From: Brachybacterium sp. P6-10-X1
GTDB lineage: Bacteria; Actinomycetota; Actinomycetes; Actinomycetales; Dermabacteraceae
Assembly (NCBI RefSeq): GCF_001969445.1
Contig: NZ_CP017297.1
Span: 992,001 to 1,056,000 of the forward strand
Reading direction: 5' to 3'
Length of the DNA stretch: 64,000 bases
Below the pieces are notes generated by a model. That model had not been told where the DNA came from and made no database searches. It saw only the letters and a program-made list of their open reading frames with translations. The translations under genes were made by a program, and so were the position numbers. Shown here one piece after another: positions 18,101-26,458 of the stretch (position 1 is the stretch's first letter; each line of letters begins with the position of its first letter).

Positions 18101-19341
18101 GGGAGCCGCTCGCCCTGCGCGGATTCCGCAGCTATTGGGTAGCCGGCACGATCGGGGCGCTCGGGCTGTCGGCCATGACCGTCGCCGTCGATGTGCTGGT
18201 CATCGACGTCCTGGGCGCCTCGGAGGGGCAGGTCGGGCTGGTGCGTGCCGCCCAGTTCCTACCGCATCTGCTGCTCGGGCTCGTGGCGGGCGCATACGTC
18301 GACCGGTGGCGCCGTCGGCCGACGATCGTCATCGCCTCTCTCGCCCAGTCCGCGCTGCTGCTCGCCATCCCCCTGCTGCTACTCGCCGCTGCGCTCTCGA
18401 TCCCGGCGATCATCGGGCTGCTGTTCGCGATCGGGTGCTGCACCGTGCTGATTTCCGCCGCGGAGAAGTCCTATCTGCCCGACCTCGTGCCGCGACGATC
18501 CCTGGTCCTCGCCAATGCGCGTCTGGGTCAGTCCGTCACCGTCGCCCAGACCTCCGGTCCTGCGCTCGGCGGGCTGCTGATCAGCGTTCTCAGTGCGCCG
18601 GCCGCGCTGCTCGTCCCGGTGATCGGTCGCGTGATCGGCGCGGTGATGCTTGCACGGATCCGCCGCCCGGAGCCGGCTCCCCACCCGCAGCCGCCCCGCC
18701 TGCTCCGGGGCATCGGCGAGGGGCTGCGCTTCCTGTACCGCCATCGCACGCTGACTCCGTTGGCGCTGTCGACCCATGTCTGGTTCGTGGCCAACAGCAT
18801 CGCCGTGACCGTGCTGAGCCTGTTCGTCCTGCGAGGGCTCGGATGGTCCGCCGGGGCGTACGGGTTGGTGCTCGCCTCGGCCGGCGTCGGCGGTCTGCTC
18901 GGCGCTCTGGCCGCGCACCGTGCCGCGCGGAGCGTCGGGGAGGGGGACGTGATCATCTCGGCCCGGATCCTGTGTGCGCTGGCCTGGGCCGCCACCGCCC
19001 TGACGCCGAACGGGGCCGCACCGGGGGTCGCGGTGGCGTATCTCTGCGTCGTTCAGCTGATCTACGGATTCTCGATGGGCATCGAGGAACCCAGCGAGAT
19101 GGCGTACCAGCAGGCGGCGGCGCCGCGCTCGATGCTGGGTCGCGTCAATGCCTCGATGCGGTCGGTGAACCGCTCCGCCGCCGTGATCGGCGCGCTGATC
19201 GGGGGCATCCTCGCCGGCGCCGTCGGATTCCGGCCGACGTTCGCGATCGTCGCTGTCGTCTTCGCCGCGGCCGTCTCCCTCGTCCTCCTCTCTCCCCTGC
19301 GCAACGGCAGGAGCGGGCTGGAGCAGGACTCACAGGGGTAG
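18097..19341 (+). CDS. MFS transporter (drug-efflux type)
   Basis: A 414-residue, twelve-helix major facilitator of the group annotated as macrolide/enterobactin-type exporters. The motif A loop after helix 2 reads AGAYVDRWRRRPTIV, and a second copy follows in the C-terminal half. It opens with REPLALRGFRSYWVAG, a typical N-terminus of this group. ATG at 18097 is preferred over 18034 because the family homology begins there and because of the ATGA overlap with the 13-codon ORF. Convergent with the OsmC gene. Substrate unknown. Confidence 0.82.
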   Translation: MREPLALRGFRSYWVAGTIGALGLSAMTVAVDVLVIDVLGASEGQVGLVRAAQFLPHLLLGLVAGAYVDRWRRRPTIVIASLAQSALLLAIPLLLLAAALSIPAIIGLLFAIGCCTVLISAAEKSYLPDLVPRRSLVLANARLGQSVTVAQTSGPALGGLLISVLSAPAALLVPVIGRVIGAVMLARIRRPEPAPHPQPPRLLRGIGEGLRFLYRHRTLTPLALSTHVWFVANSIAVTVLSLFVLRGLGWSAGAYGLVLASAGVGGLLGALAAHRAARSVGEGDVIISARILCALAWAATALTPNGAAPGVAVAYLCVVQLIYGFSMGIEEPSEMAYQQAAAPRSMLGRVNASMRSVNRSAAVIGALIGGILAGAVGFRPTFAIVAVVFAAAVSLVLLSPLRNGRSGLEQDSQG

Positions 19342-19393
19342 GCGTCCTCCCTGCACCGGCCCCGTGTGAGCCAGCCTCCCCGCCCGGAGCGGT

Positions 19394-19867
19394 TCAGGTC
19401 CCGTGCGGGACGAACTGCCAGTCGATCACGAGATCCACGCCGGCATCGCGCACCAGGTTCACGGCCGGGCAGCGCTTCTCGCTGAGCCGCCGGAGCTCGT
19501 CGCGGGTCTCCTCGTCCCCGTCGATGTCCAGGGTGAGCGTCAGCAGATAGTCCCGGAAGTGTGGGGAGACCTCGGCGGTGCCCTGGAAGCCGCGCACGTC
19601 CATGTGGGCGTGCGAGGTGGTCTCCAGGGCGACCAGCGTGAGGCCCAGCTCGCCGGCGACGGTCTCGATCACCACGCTCAGGCATCCGTTCACGGCGCCG
19701 GCGATCAGCTCCATCGGGGTCGGTGCCGTGTCCGTGCCGCCCACGGGCTCCGGCTCGTCGCTGACCACGGTGAAGGAGCGCACCTGGCTCTCGGTGCGCA
19801 TCCGGCCCCGCCACTCCCCGTGGGCGCGGACGGATTTCAGGTGCGCCTGCACGGTCGCCCCGCTCAT
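19394..19867 (-). CDS. OsmC-family protein
   Basis: A 157-residue OsmC/Ohr-fold protein that would reduce organic or other hydroperoxides with a cysteine pair. The first conserved cysteine is in AGAVNGCLSVVIETVA (residue about 60) and the second in LSEKRCPAVNLVRDAG (about 130), the OsmC positions. The start overlaps the stop of the upstream monooxygenase gene by 4 bp (ATGA), so it is translationally coupled and last in a three-gene operon. A job in detoxifying peroxide from the flavin monooxygenase is inference from context. Confidence 0.86.
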   Translation of the reverse strand: MSGATVQAHLKSVRAHGEWRGRMRTESQVRSFTVVSDEPEPVGGTDTAPTPMELIAGAVNGCLSVVIETVAGELGLTLVALETTSHAHMDVRGFQGTAEVSPHFRDYLLTLTLDIDGDEETRDELRRLSEKRCPAVNLVRDAGVDLVIDWQFVPHGT

Positions 19868-21246
19868 GCGTCCGCTCCCGCGGCGGCGAGACGGAACGAG
19901 GCGCCGCGATGGTCCTCGGCCAGGCGCGGACCTTTCCCGAGCACGGCCTCGCGGAACGTGGCTCCCGGACGCTGCTCGGCGAGCAGTCCGCGGCGGCGCA
20001 GCTCCGGGGACACGTGGCGGACGAAGTCCTCCTGGCCGCCGGGGCGTATCACGCTGGAGAGGTTGAAGCCGTCCACATCGGCCTCCTCGCGCCAGCGCTC
20101 CAGCTCGTCGACCACCGTGGTGGGAGAGCCGACGATCACCGGCCCGCGACCACCGATGCTGATGAAGTTCGCCATCTCCCGGATCGTCCAGACGCGGTCG
20201 GGGTCGAGCTTCGTGAAGGTGCTCAGCGCGGACTGGTGGGCCTCGGTCTCCAGGTGCTCGATCGGGGCGTCGATGTCCGCACCGGCCAGATCCACGCCGG
20301 TCCAGCCGCCGAACAGGGCGAGCGCCGCCTCGGGGTCGACGTAGCGCTGGTAATCCGCGTACTTCGCGCGGGCTTCCTCGTCCGTCTCCGCCGTGATCAC
20401 GGTGGCCATGGTGAAGATCTTGACCGCGTCGGCCGCGCGCCCGGCGGCGACGAGGTCGCCGCGGACCGTGTCGACCCAGCCGCGCACGATCTGCGGCGTC
20501 GGCCCGTTGTAGAAGATCGCCTCGGCGTGCTTCGCGGCGAAGGCGAGCCCGCGCGGGGAGGCGCCGGCCTGGAACAGCAGCGGGGTGCGCTGGCGGGAGG
20601 GCTCGGCAAGCGCCGGGCCCGGGACGGAGAAGTGCTCGCCGAGGTGGTCGATGCGCCGCACCCGCTCCGGATCGACGAAGATGCCGGCATCGGCGTCCAC
20701 GACGATCGCGTCGTCGTCGATCGAGGCCTCCCACAGCTTGTAGACCACGTCCATGTACTCCTCGGCGCGGTCGTAGCGCTGATCGTGCGGGGCCTGCCCC
20801 GACAGGCCGAGATTGCGAGCGGCGGAGTCCTGGTAGGAGGTGACGATGTTCCAGCCGACGCGGCCATCGGTGAAATGGTCCAACGTGGTGAAACGGCGGG
20901 CGAGGAGGTAGGGGTGCTCGTAGGTGGTCGAGGCGGTGACTCCGACGCCGATCGTGGAGGTCTGCGCGGCGATGGCGGGGATGATGACGCTCGGGTCGAG
21001 GATCGGGTACTGCACTCCCCCGCGCATCGCGGCGTCGCCGTCGCCGCCGAAGACGTCGTACTGGCCCAGGATGTCGGCCAGGAAGACTCCGGAGAAGCCG
21101 CCGTCCTCGAGAGTGCGGGCCAGATGGGTCCAGTAGTCCAGACGGTTGTACTCGCGGCTGCGGTCGTCGGGGTGGCGCCACAGGCCCGGGGACTGGAAGG
21201 CCGGCACCAGCATCTCGAAGGCGTTGAGCAAGATCGGCGTGGTCAT
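19864..21246 (-). CDS. LLM-class flavin-dependent monooxygenase (NtaA/SnaA/DszA type)
   Basis: A 460-residue FMN-dependent TIM-barrel monooxygenase. The segment GRVGWNIVTSYQDSAARNLG (residues about 128-147) is diagnostic of the nitrilotriacetate/dibenzothiophene-sulfone monooxygenase subgroup, and TLDHFTDGR precedes it. These enzymes use FMNH2 from a separate reductase to oxidise C-N, C-S or related bonds; no reductase gene is adjacent. It overlaps genes on both sides by 4 bp, in the order MFS permease, monooxygenase, OsmC. The substrate is probably what the MFS protein imports; its nature is not visible. Confidence 0.87.
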   Translation of the reverse strand: MTTPILLNAFEMLVPAFQSPGLWRHPDDRSREYNRLDYWTHLARTLEDGGFSGVFLADILGQYDVFGGDGDAAMRGGVQYPILDPSVIIPAIAAQTSTIGVGVTASTTYEHPYLLARRFTTLDHFTDGRVGWNIVTSYQDSAARNLGLSGQAPHDQRYDRAEEYMDVVYKLWEASIDDDAIVVDADAGIFVDPERVRRIDHLGEHFSVPGPALAEPSRQRTPLLFQAGASPRGLAFAAKHAEAIFYNGPTPQIVRGWVDTVRGDLVAAGRAADAVKIFTMATVITAETDEEARAKYADYQRYVDPEAALALFGGWTGVDLAGADIDAPIEHLETEAHQSALSTFTKLDPDRVWTIREMANFISIGGRGPVIVGSPTTVVDELERWREEADVDGFNLSSVIRPGGQEDFVRHVSPELRRRGLLAEQRPGATFREAVLGKGPRLAEDHRGASFRLAAAGADA

Positions 21247-22601
21247 CGGGTCTCCTCGAAGTCGTCGATGGTCAGGGGGTCGATGGAGCGGTCACGGACC
21301 GGGTCCTTCGCGGCCAGGGCCGCGACGAGGGACAGGGCGCACAGCACCGTGATGTACAGGCAGATCAACCAGGGGGTGTCGTTCCCGACCAGCAGCAGGG
21401 AGGCGGCGATCACGGGGGTGAGGCCGCCGGAGAGCACGGTGCCGACCTGACAGCCGACGGAGACGCCGGTGTAGCGCACCGACAGCGGGAACTGCTCGGC
21501 GAACCAGGCGGCCTGGGGGCCGTAGATCGAGTCGTGCAGGATGTTCATCCCCAGGATCATCATCAGCGGCAGCGCCACGATCGGGCCGGCGTCGAGGAAG
21601 GCGAAGAACGGCCAGATGAACACGGAGATGCCGAGGATCGAAGCCACGGCGAGGGGCTTACGGCCGACGCGGTCGGAGGCGGCACCCCACAGCGGTCCGG
21701 AGACCAGGCCGACCGCGGAGCCGATCAGCACGGCGGTGACGCCGGAGGAGGCATCGCCCCGGCGATGGTCGAGGTAGTTGATCAGGTATATCGCCAGGAT
21801 CGCGAACAGACCCGGCTGGGCCAGTCGCAGGCCGATCGTGATCAGCAGGGCCCGGCGGTGGTGGCGCAGCACCTCCTTCAGCGGGGCTCTCTCGACGCGG
21901 TCCCCGGCCTTCAGGGCCCGGAAGGCGGGGGCATCGGAGATCCCGGTGCGGATGATGATGCCGAACACCACGAGCACGGAGCTCGCCAGGAACGGCAGCC
22001 GCCAGCCGAAGGCCTCGAACTGCTCCGTGGTGGTCAGCGCCTGGACGACGGCGAAGGATCCCGTGGCCAGCAGCATCCCGGCGGCGGAGCCGACCTGGGT
22101 GAAACTGCCGAAGAAACCGCGCAGCCCCCGCGGTGCGTGCTCGACCGAGAGCAGCGCGGACCCACCCCATTCGGCACCGCAGGCCAGTCCCTGGAGCAGG
22201 CGCAGCAGCACCAGTCCGAACACGGCCAGCACACCGATGCTCTCGTAGGTGGGCAGCAGGCCGATCGCCGTGGAGGCGGCGCCCATCGTGATCAGCGAGG
22301 CGACGAGGATCGCCTTGCGACCGACGCGATCGCCGAGGTGCCCGGCGACGATGCCGCCCACGGGGCGGGCGATGAAGCCGACCGCGAAGGTCGCGAAGGC
22401 GCCCAGGGTGCCGGCGACGGCGGAGTGCGAGGGGAAGAACTGGGTGTTGAAGATGAGGGCGGCGGCCGTGCCGTAGAGGTAGAAGTCGTACCACTCCACC
22501 GTGGTGCCGATGAACGCCGACGACAGCACGCGCACCTGCAGACGAGGGGCATGGGGGCCGGGCGGACCGCCGGGGGCGCTGTCGAGGTCGACCGCTGTCA
22601 T
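21243..22601 (-). CDS. MFS metabolite:H+ symporter
   Basis: A 452-residue transporter of the ProP/shikimate/citrate (metabolite:H+ symporter) group. The opening SSAFIGTTVEWYDFYLYGTAAALIF is a hallmark of this group, as is GHLGDRVGRKAILV after helix 2 and RLLQGLACGAEWGGSALLSVEHAP around helix 4. ATG at 22601 was chosen over GTG at 22607 because AGGA lies 9 nt upstream of the ATG and only 3 nt from the GTG. It heads a translationally coupled operon with the monooxygenase and OsmC genes, so it likely imports the monooxygenase substrate. Confidence 0.86.
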   Translation of the reverse strand: MTAVDLDSAPGGPPGPHAPRLQVRVLSSAFIGTTVEWYDFYLYGTAAALIFNTQFFPSHSAVAGTLGAFATFAVGFIARPVGGIVAGHLGDRVGRKAILVASLITMGAASTAIGLLPTYESIGVLAVFGLVLLRLLQGLACGAEWGGSALLSVEHAPRGLRGFFGSFTQVGSAAGMLLATGSFAVVQALTTTEQFEAFGWRLPFLASSVLVVFGIIIRTGISDAPAFRALKAGDRVERAPLKEVLRHHRRALLITIGLRLAQPGLFAILAIYLINYLDHRRGDASSGVTAVLIGSAVGLVSGPLWGAASDRVGRKPLAVASILGISVFIWPFFAFLDAGPIVALPLMMILGMNILHDSIYGPQAAWFAEQFPLSVRYTGVSVGCQVGTVLSGGLTPVIAASLLLVGNDTPWLICLYITVLCALSLVAALAAKDPVRDRSIDPLTIDDFEETR

Positions 22602-22754
22602 GGGCACCAGTCCTGGAGTCGGGGCGGGCTGCGGGAGTGACCCCGAGCCATAAGGTCATCTGATGCCTTCAGACGTTAATCGTGATGCCGTGATTCGAGA
22701 AGTGCTCCCGACACACACCGACACATGGCGTCGCGGCCACCCGCGACACGAGGA

Positions 22755-22795
22755 AGCCCCTGTCACGTCCCGGGAGGCGGGAGGTGACAGGGGCT
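22755..22795. terminator. Strong hairpin between the dehydrogenase and MFS genes
   Basis: Perfect 12-bp arms AGCCCCTGTCAC (22755-22766) and GTGACAGGGGCT (22784-22795) with a 17-nt loop. It lies 69 bp beyond the stop of the minus-strand dehydrogenase gene and upstream of the MFS gene. This is the most stable hairpin noticed between genes in the first 30 kb and is most likely a terminator. Confidence 0.72.
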
Positions 22796-22863
22796 CGGGC
22801 CCGGGAAGACCGGCGGAGGTCGGGTCGGGCCCCGGCAGCAGCCGGATCAGAACGTGCGGACGG

Positions 22864-23997
22864 TCAGACCGTGCGCGCGAAGGGGTCGAAGCCCTCGGAC
22901 AGCAGCGGTACCTCGGCGACCGAGCTGTCGACGGTGACGAACTCGCCGGAGGCCGCGGACTCCTCGGCGGAGAGCATCACGTCGAGCACGTGGTAGCCGA
23001 GCTCGCCGCTGGCCACATGCGGACGACCCTCGGCGATCGCGCGGACCATGTCCAGCAGACCCAGGCCGCGTCCGGTGACGATCCCCTCCTGCGGGACCTC
23101 GATCCACTCCTGCTCCGGGGGCTGCTCGCCGAAGGACTCGAAGGGGCGCACGTAGGCGATGCGACCCTCGAACGTGTTCGGATCCGGGACCACGAGCGAG
23201 CCCTCGGTGCCGTGGATCTCGACGACGCCCTGACGGGCCAGCGGCGAATCGAAGCTGACCAGGGAGGTGCCGGTCTGGCCGGCCTCGAACTGGGTGAGCA
23301 CGGAGATCGTCGAGGGGACCTCGACGGGGAAGGTCTCTCCCGCCTTGTCGCCCACCTGGATGGTGCGCTCCTCCGTGGCCTTCACGCCCATCGCGGCGAC
23401 CGCCGAGACGGTCCCGAACAGGCTCACCAGGGTGGTGAAGTAGTACGGCCCGATGTCCAGCAGCGGACCCGCGCCCTTGGCGAACAGGAAGCCGGGGTTC
23501 GGGTGGAAGACCTCAGGGCCCTGGTACTGCATGGAGGTCTGGGCGAACAGGGGGCGCCCGATGGTGCCCTTGGCGATCTCGCGCTTGGCGGTCTGGACAC
23601 CGGGGCCGAGGACGGTGTCGGGCGCGCAGCCGACCCGCACTCCGTTCTGCTCGGCCAGGGCCAGCAGGGACGACGTGGACTCGCGGTCCAGGCCCAGGGG
23701 CTTCTCGGTCCACACGTGCTTGCCGGCGGCGACCGCGGCGGAGGAGATCTCGGCGTGCACGGCCGGGATCGTGAGGTTGACGACGACCTGCACGTCCGGG
23801 TGATCCAGCACGTCCTGCGCGGTGCCGGAGGCGGGCACGCCGTGCTTCGTCGCCTGGGAGGCGGCCCGTTCGGTGTCGAGGTCGCCGAGGATCAGGACCT
23901 CGACGTCCGGGAACGAGCCGAGGTTCTCGAGGTAGGTGTCGGAGATGACGCCGACGCCGATGAAGCCGACACCGACGGGGGTGGTGGAGCTGCTCAT
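22864..23997 (-). CDS. Gfo/Idh/MocA-family dehydrogenase
   Basis: A 377-residue NAD(P)-dependent sugar or inositol dehydrogenase. The Rossmann fingerprint GVGFIGVGVISDTYL starts at residue 8, the catalytic lysine motif is WTEKPLGLD (about residue 95), and LDIGPYYFTTLVSLFG corresponds to the conserved D-x-G-x-H-like block with Y in place of H. The start ATG overlaps the isomerase stop (ATGA at 23994-23997). Together with the isomerase it forms a two-gene operon for a polyol, inositol or keto-sugar pathway, probably repressed by the divergent TetR protein. Confidence 0.85.
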   Translation of the reverse strand: MSSSTTPVGVGFIGVGVISDTYLENLGSFPDVEVLILGDLDTERAASQATKHGVPASGTAQDVLDHPDVQVVVNLTIPAVHAEISSAAVAAGKHVWTEKPLGLDRESTSSLLALAEQNGVRVGCAPDTVLGPGVQTAKREIAKGTIGRPLFAQTSMQYQGPEVFHPNPGFLFAKGAGPLLDIGPYYFTTLVSLFGTVSAVAAMGVKATEERTIQVGDKAGETFPVEVPSTISVLTQFEAGQTGTSLVSFDSPLARQGVVEIHGTEGSLVVPDPNTFEGRIAYVRPFESFGEQPPEQEWIEVPQEGIVTGRGLGLLDMVRAIAEGRPHVASGELGYHVLDVMLSAEESAASGEFVTVDSSVAEVPLLSEGFDPFARTV

Positions 23998-24818
23998 GCT
24001 GCCAGGCCCTTCTCGATGAGGAAGGTGTAGCTGTCGGCGATGTCCTCGAAGACGTCGCCGGGCGCCTTGTCGTACTCGATGACGGCGTACTGCACGGCCG
24101 TGGCCGCCTGCATCGCCTCGATGGTGGGCACCTCGCCGTCGCCGGCGTGGCGCTGGTCGAGGCTGTCGGAGCTGAACGCCGGGGCATCGGGGGCGAAGGG
24201 GTTCGAGGCCGGGGCGATGCCGTCCTTGACATGGATCGCGGCGAGGCGATCGCCGAGCGTGTTCACGAGGGCGACGACATCCTGCTGGCCGGCCAGGGCC
24301 CAGAAGAGGTCCAGCTCGATCACGACGGAGGGATCGACCAGGTCGAGGAAGCGCTCGTAGGCGGTCTGCCCGTCGAACGAGGCCACGAACTCCTGCGCGT
24401 GGTTGTGGTAGCCGACGCTCAGTCCGAAATCCTTCGCCTTCTCGGAGGCGGCGTTGAGGCGCTCGGCGATGTCCTTCACACCGTCCTCGGTGAGCCATCG
24501 GTCGGCGGCGACCATCGGCTCGATGACGGTCTTCATGCCGATCTCGGCGGCGGCCTCGAAGACGACCTCGTTGGCCGGGGTGGGGATCGAGCCGTCCGGG
24601 GTCCACAGCTCGTCCGAGAGCAGCGGCGCGTGACCGGTCGGGGAGCTCAGGCCGGCCCGGTCGAGAGCGGCGCGGATCTCCGCCGGGCGGCGCACGAAGT
24701 CGAACGCCTCGACGGTGCGCAGGCCGATCCCGGCGAGCTTGTCGAGCGACCCGTTCATGTCCGCCGAGAACTCGGCGGCCAGCGTGTAGAGCTGGATGGA
24801 AGCGTTGGGCAAGGCCAT
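23994..24818 (-). CDS. Sugar phosphate isomerase/epimerase (xylose isomerase-like TIM barrel)
   Basis: A 274-residue AP-endonuclease-2/xylose-isomerase-like TIM barrel protein. Metal-ligand positions appear in YHNHAQEF (about residue 138), VIELDLFW (about 168) and IHVKDG (about 195), the E/D/H/E set of this superfamily. ATG at 24818 has GAAGGA upstream. It is first in a coupled pair with the Gfo/Idh dehydrogenase, a pairing common in inositol and rare-sugar degradation. The divergent tetR gene begins 118 bp away and the operator candidate lies between. Confidence 0.84.
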   Translation of the reverse strand: MALPNASIQLYTLAAEFSADMNGSLDKLAGIGLRTVEAFDFVRRPAEIRAALDRAGLSSPTGHAPLLSDELWTPDGSIPTPANEVVFEAAAEIGMKTVIEPMVAADRWLTEDGVKDIAERLNAASEKAKDFGLSVGYHNHAQEFVASFDGQTAYERFLDLVDPSVVIELDLFWALAGQQDVVALVNTLGDRLAAIHVKDGIAPASNPFAPDAPAFSSDSLDQRHAGDGEVPTIEAMQAATAVQYAVIEYDKAPGDVFEDIADSYTFLIEKGLAA

Positions 24819-24882
24819 GGCAATCCTTCTTTCTCACGGTTGTCACCCGCTGGCCGCACGTCACGGTGAGGGCGTCGGGAAG

Positions 24883-24930
24883 AGATTATCACGCAAATCC
24901 TCCACCTGGAGGTTTTTTTGCGCGTAGCAT
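24883..24930. promoter_or_regulatory. Operator and divergent promoters of tetR and the isomerase operon
   Basis: An inverted repeat AAATCCTCCA-CC-TGGAGGTTTT occupies 24895-24916 (10-bp arms, 9 of 10 pairs matching). TAGCAT at 24925-24930 lies 6 nt before the tetR ATG (leaderless pattern). On the minus strand GATAAT (24885-24890) is a good -10 for the isomerase operon, placing the repeat over its -35 region. TetR autorepression plus repression of the sugar operon is the natural reading; it is inferred. Confidence 0.6.
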
Positions 24931-24936
24931 CGCGCC

Positions 24937-25581
24937 ATGACCACCGAGGAGAGCGCCGATCCCGTCGGAACCCGGCCCCCGACCATCGGCCGCGCCGGGT
25001 CGTACTCCAAGGGCGTCGCGCGTCGACAGGAGATCCTCGACCGCGCCATCGACGTGTTCCGGGAGCGCGGGGCCGACGGCACCTCGCTGCGACGCATCGC
25101 CACCGCCATCGGCGTCTCCCACGCGGCGCTGCTGCACTACTTCGACTCCCGCGAGCAGCTGCTGGTGGCGGTCTACGAGCACGCGGAGTCCAAGCGGGAC
25201 GCCGCGAAGACGTACGACGATTCGATCTCGGCGCTGGACGTGCTGGTCAAGGCCGCAATGCTCAACATCGGGGTGCCCGGGATGGTGGAGCTGTACACGA
25301 CCTTGCTGGCGTCCTCTCTCGCGGTCGACGCCAGCCCTTCCACCGAGTTCTTCACCGCACGATTCGCCCGGATCCGGGACGAGCTCACGGTGCGTCTGAT
25401 CGCCGAGCAGGAGGACGGCCGGATCCGTGACGACGTGGATCCGGCCGACATCGCTGCCCTGCTCATCTCGGCCTCGGACGGTCTGCAGATCCAGTGGCTG
25501 TTGGAGCCCTCGGTCGAGCTCGAGCGCACCCTGGAGACCTTCGCGGTGCTGCTGGCCCCACCCGGGCACGAGACGTCCTGA
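24937..25581 (+). CDS. TetR-family transcriptional regulator
   Basis: A 214-residue regulator. The helix-turn-helix is at residues about 28-75: RRQEILDRAIDVFRERGADG, then SLRRIATAIGVSHAALLHYFDS. The C-terminal ligand domain (80-214) is unspecific. ATG at 24937 follows a TAGCAT hexamer by 6 nt with no Shine-Dalgarno sequence, so the mRNA is probably leaderless. Divergent from the isomerase/dehydrogenase operon with one clear inverted repeat between, so it most likely represses that operon and itself. It converges on the ABC importer genes with 13 bp between stops. Confidence 0.88.
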   Translation: MTTEESADPVGTRPPTIGRAGSYSKGVARRQEILDRAIDVFRERGADGTSLRRIATAIGVSHAALLHYFDSREQLLVAVYEHAESKRDAAKTYDDSISALDVLVKAAMLNIGVPGMVELYTTLLASSLAVDASPSTEFFTARFARIRDELTVRLIAEQEDGRIRDDVDPADIAALLISASDGLQIQWLLEPSVELERTLETFAVLLAPPGHETS

Positions 25582-25594
25582 CTCGTGGTCACCC

Positions 25595-26458
25595 CTATGA
25601 CTTCAGGCTTCCCCGCAGATCGGGGACATCGGAGAGCAGACGTCTGGTGTAATCGGCCTGCGGGGCGAAGATGACCTCCTCGGTGGTGCCGCGCTCCACC
25701 ACCGACCCGCGTTCCATCACGGCGACGCGATCGGCGAGGTAGCAGGCCTGCCCGATGTCGTGGGTGATGAACAGAATGGTCATGCCCAGCTCGTTCTTCA
25801 GGTCGTGCAGGACGTTCAGCACGTTCACCCGCAGTGTGGCATCGAGCATGCTGGTCGCCTCGTCGGCCAGCAGCACCTTCGGGCGCATCATCAGGGCGCG
25901 GGCCACCATGACGCGCTGTCGCTGCCCGCCGGAGAGCTGGTGGGGGAACTTGTGCAGGGTCTCCTTCGGCGTCATGTCGACGTAGCCCAGGCACTCGGCG
26001 ATGAGGGCGTCGGCCTCGTCGGCCGGGACCTTGGCGAGCGAGAGGCCACGGCGGAGCAGGGATCCCACGGTGAAGAACTGGTTGAAGGAGGAGAAGGGGT
26101 CCTGGAAGACCGCCTGGACCTCCGTCCAGTACTGCCGCAGTCCGCGACCGTGCAGGTGGGTGACGTCCTGGCCGCGGAAGGTGATGGTGCCCGAGGTCGC
26201 CGGCATCAGGCGCAGCAGCATCCTCGCCAGCGTCGACTTGCCGGATCCGGACTCCCCCACCACGGCCAGCACGCTGGTCTCGGGGAACTCGAGGCTGACG
26301 TCGTCGACGGCCGTGATCTTCGATCCGGCGACGGAGAACTCCTTGGTGATGTTCTGGCAGGACAGGAGGATGTCTCCCGCGCCGCGACGGGCGGTGAACG
26401 CCGCCTCGCGCCCGGCGCTGGCCGCATCGCGCGGGAGGTCAGTGCCGGTCTCGCTCAT
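25595..26458 (-). CDS. Peptide/opine ABC importer ATPase (OppF/DppF-like)
   Basis: A 287-residue ATP-binding subunit. Walker A GESGSGKST, Q-loop QAVFQDPFSSFNQF, signature LSGGQRQRVMVARAL, Walker B VLLADEATSMLD and the H-loop FITHDIGQACYLAD are all intact. The C-terminal APQADYTRRLLSDVPDL is typical of OppF-type subunits. Its start overlaps the stop of the OppD-like gene by 4 bp. Last gene of a five-gene importer operon in the order binding protein, permease, permease, ATPase, ATPase. Confidence 0.88.
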   Translation of the reverse strand: MSETGTDLPRDAASAGREAAFTARRGAGDILLSCQNITKEFSVAGSKITAVDDVSLEFPETSVLAVVGESGSGKSTLARMLLRLMPATSGTITFRGQDVTHLHGRGLRQYWTEVQAVFQDPFSSFNQFFTVGSLLRRGLSLAKVPADEADALIAECLGYVDMTPKETLHKFPHQLSGGQRQRVMVARALMMRPKVLLADEATSMLDATLRVNVLNVLHDLKNELGMTILFITHDIGQACYLADRVAVMERGSVVERGTTEEVIFAPQADYTRRLLSDVPDLRGSLKS

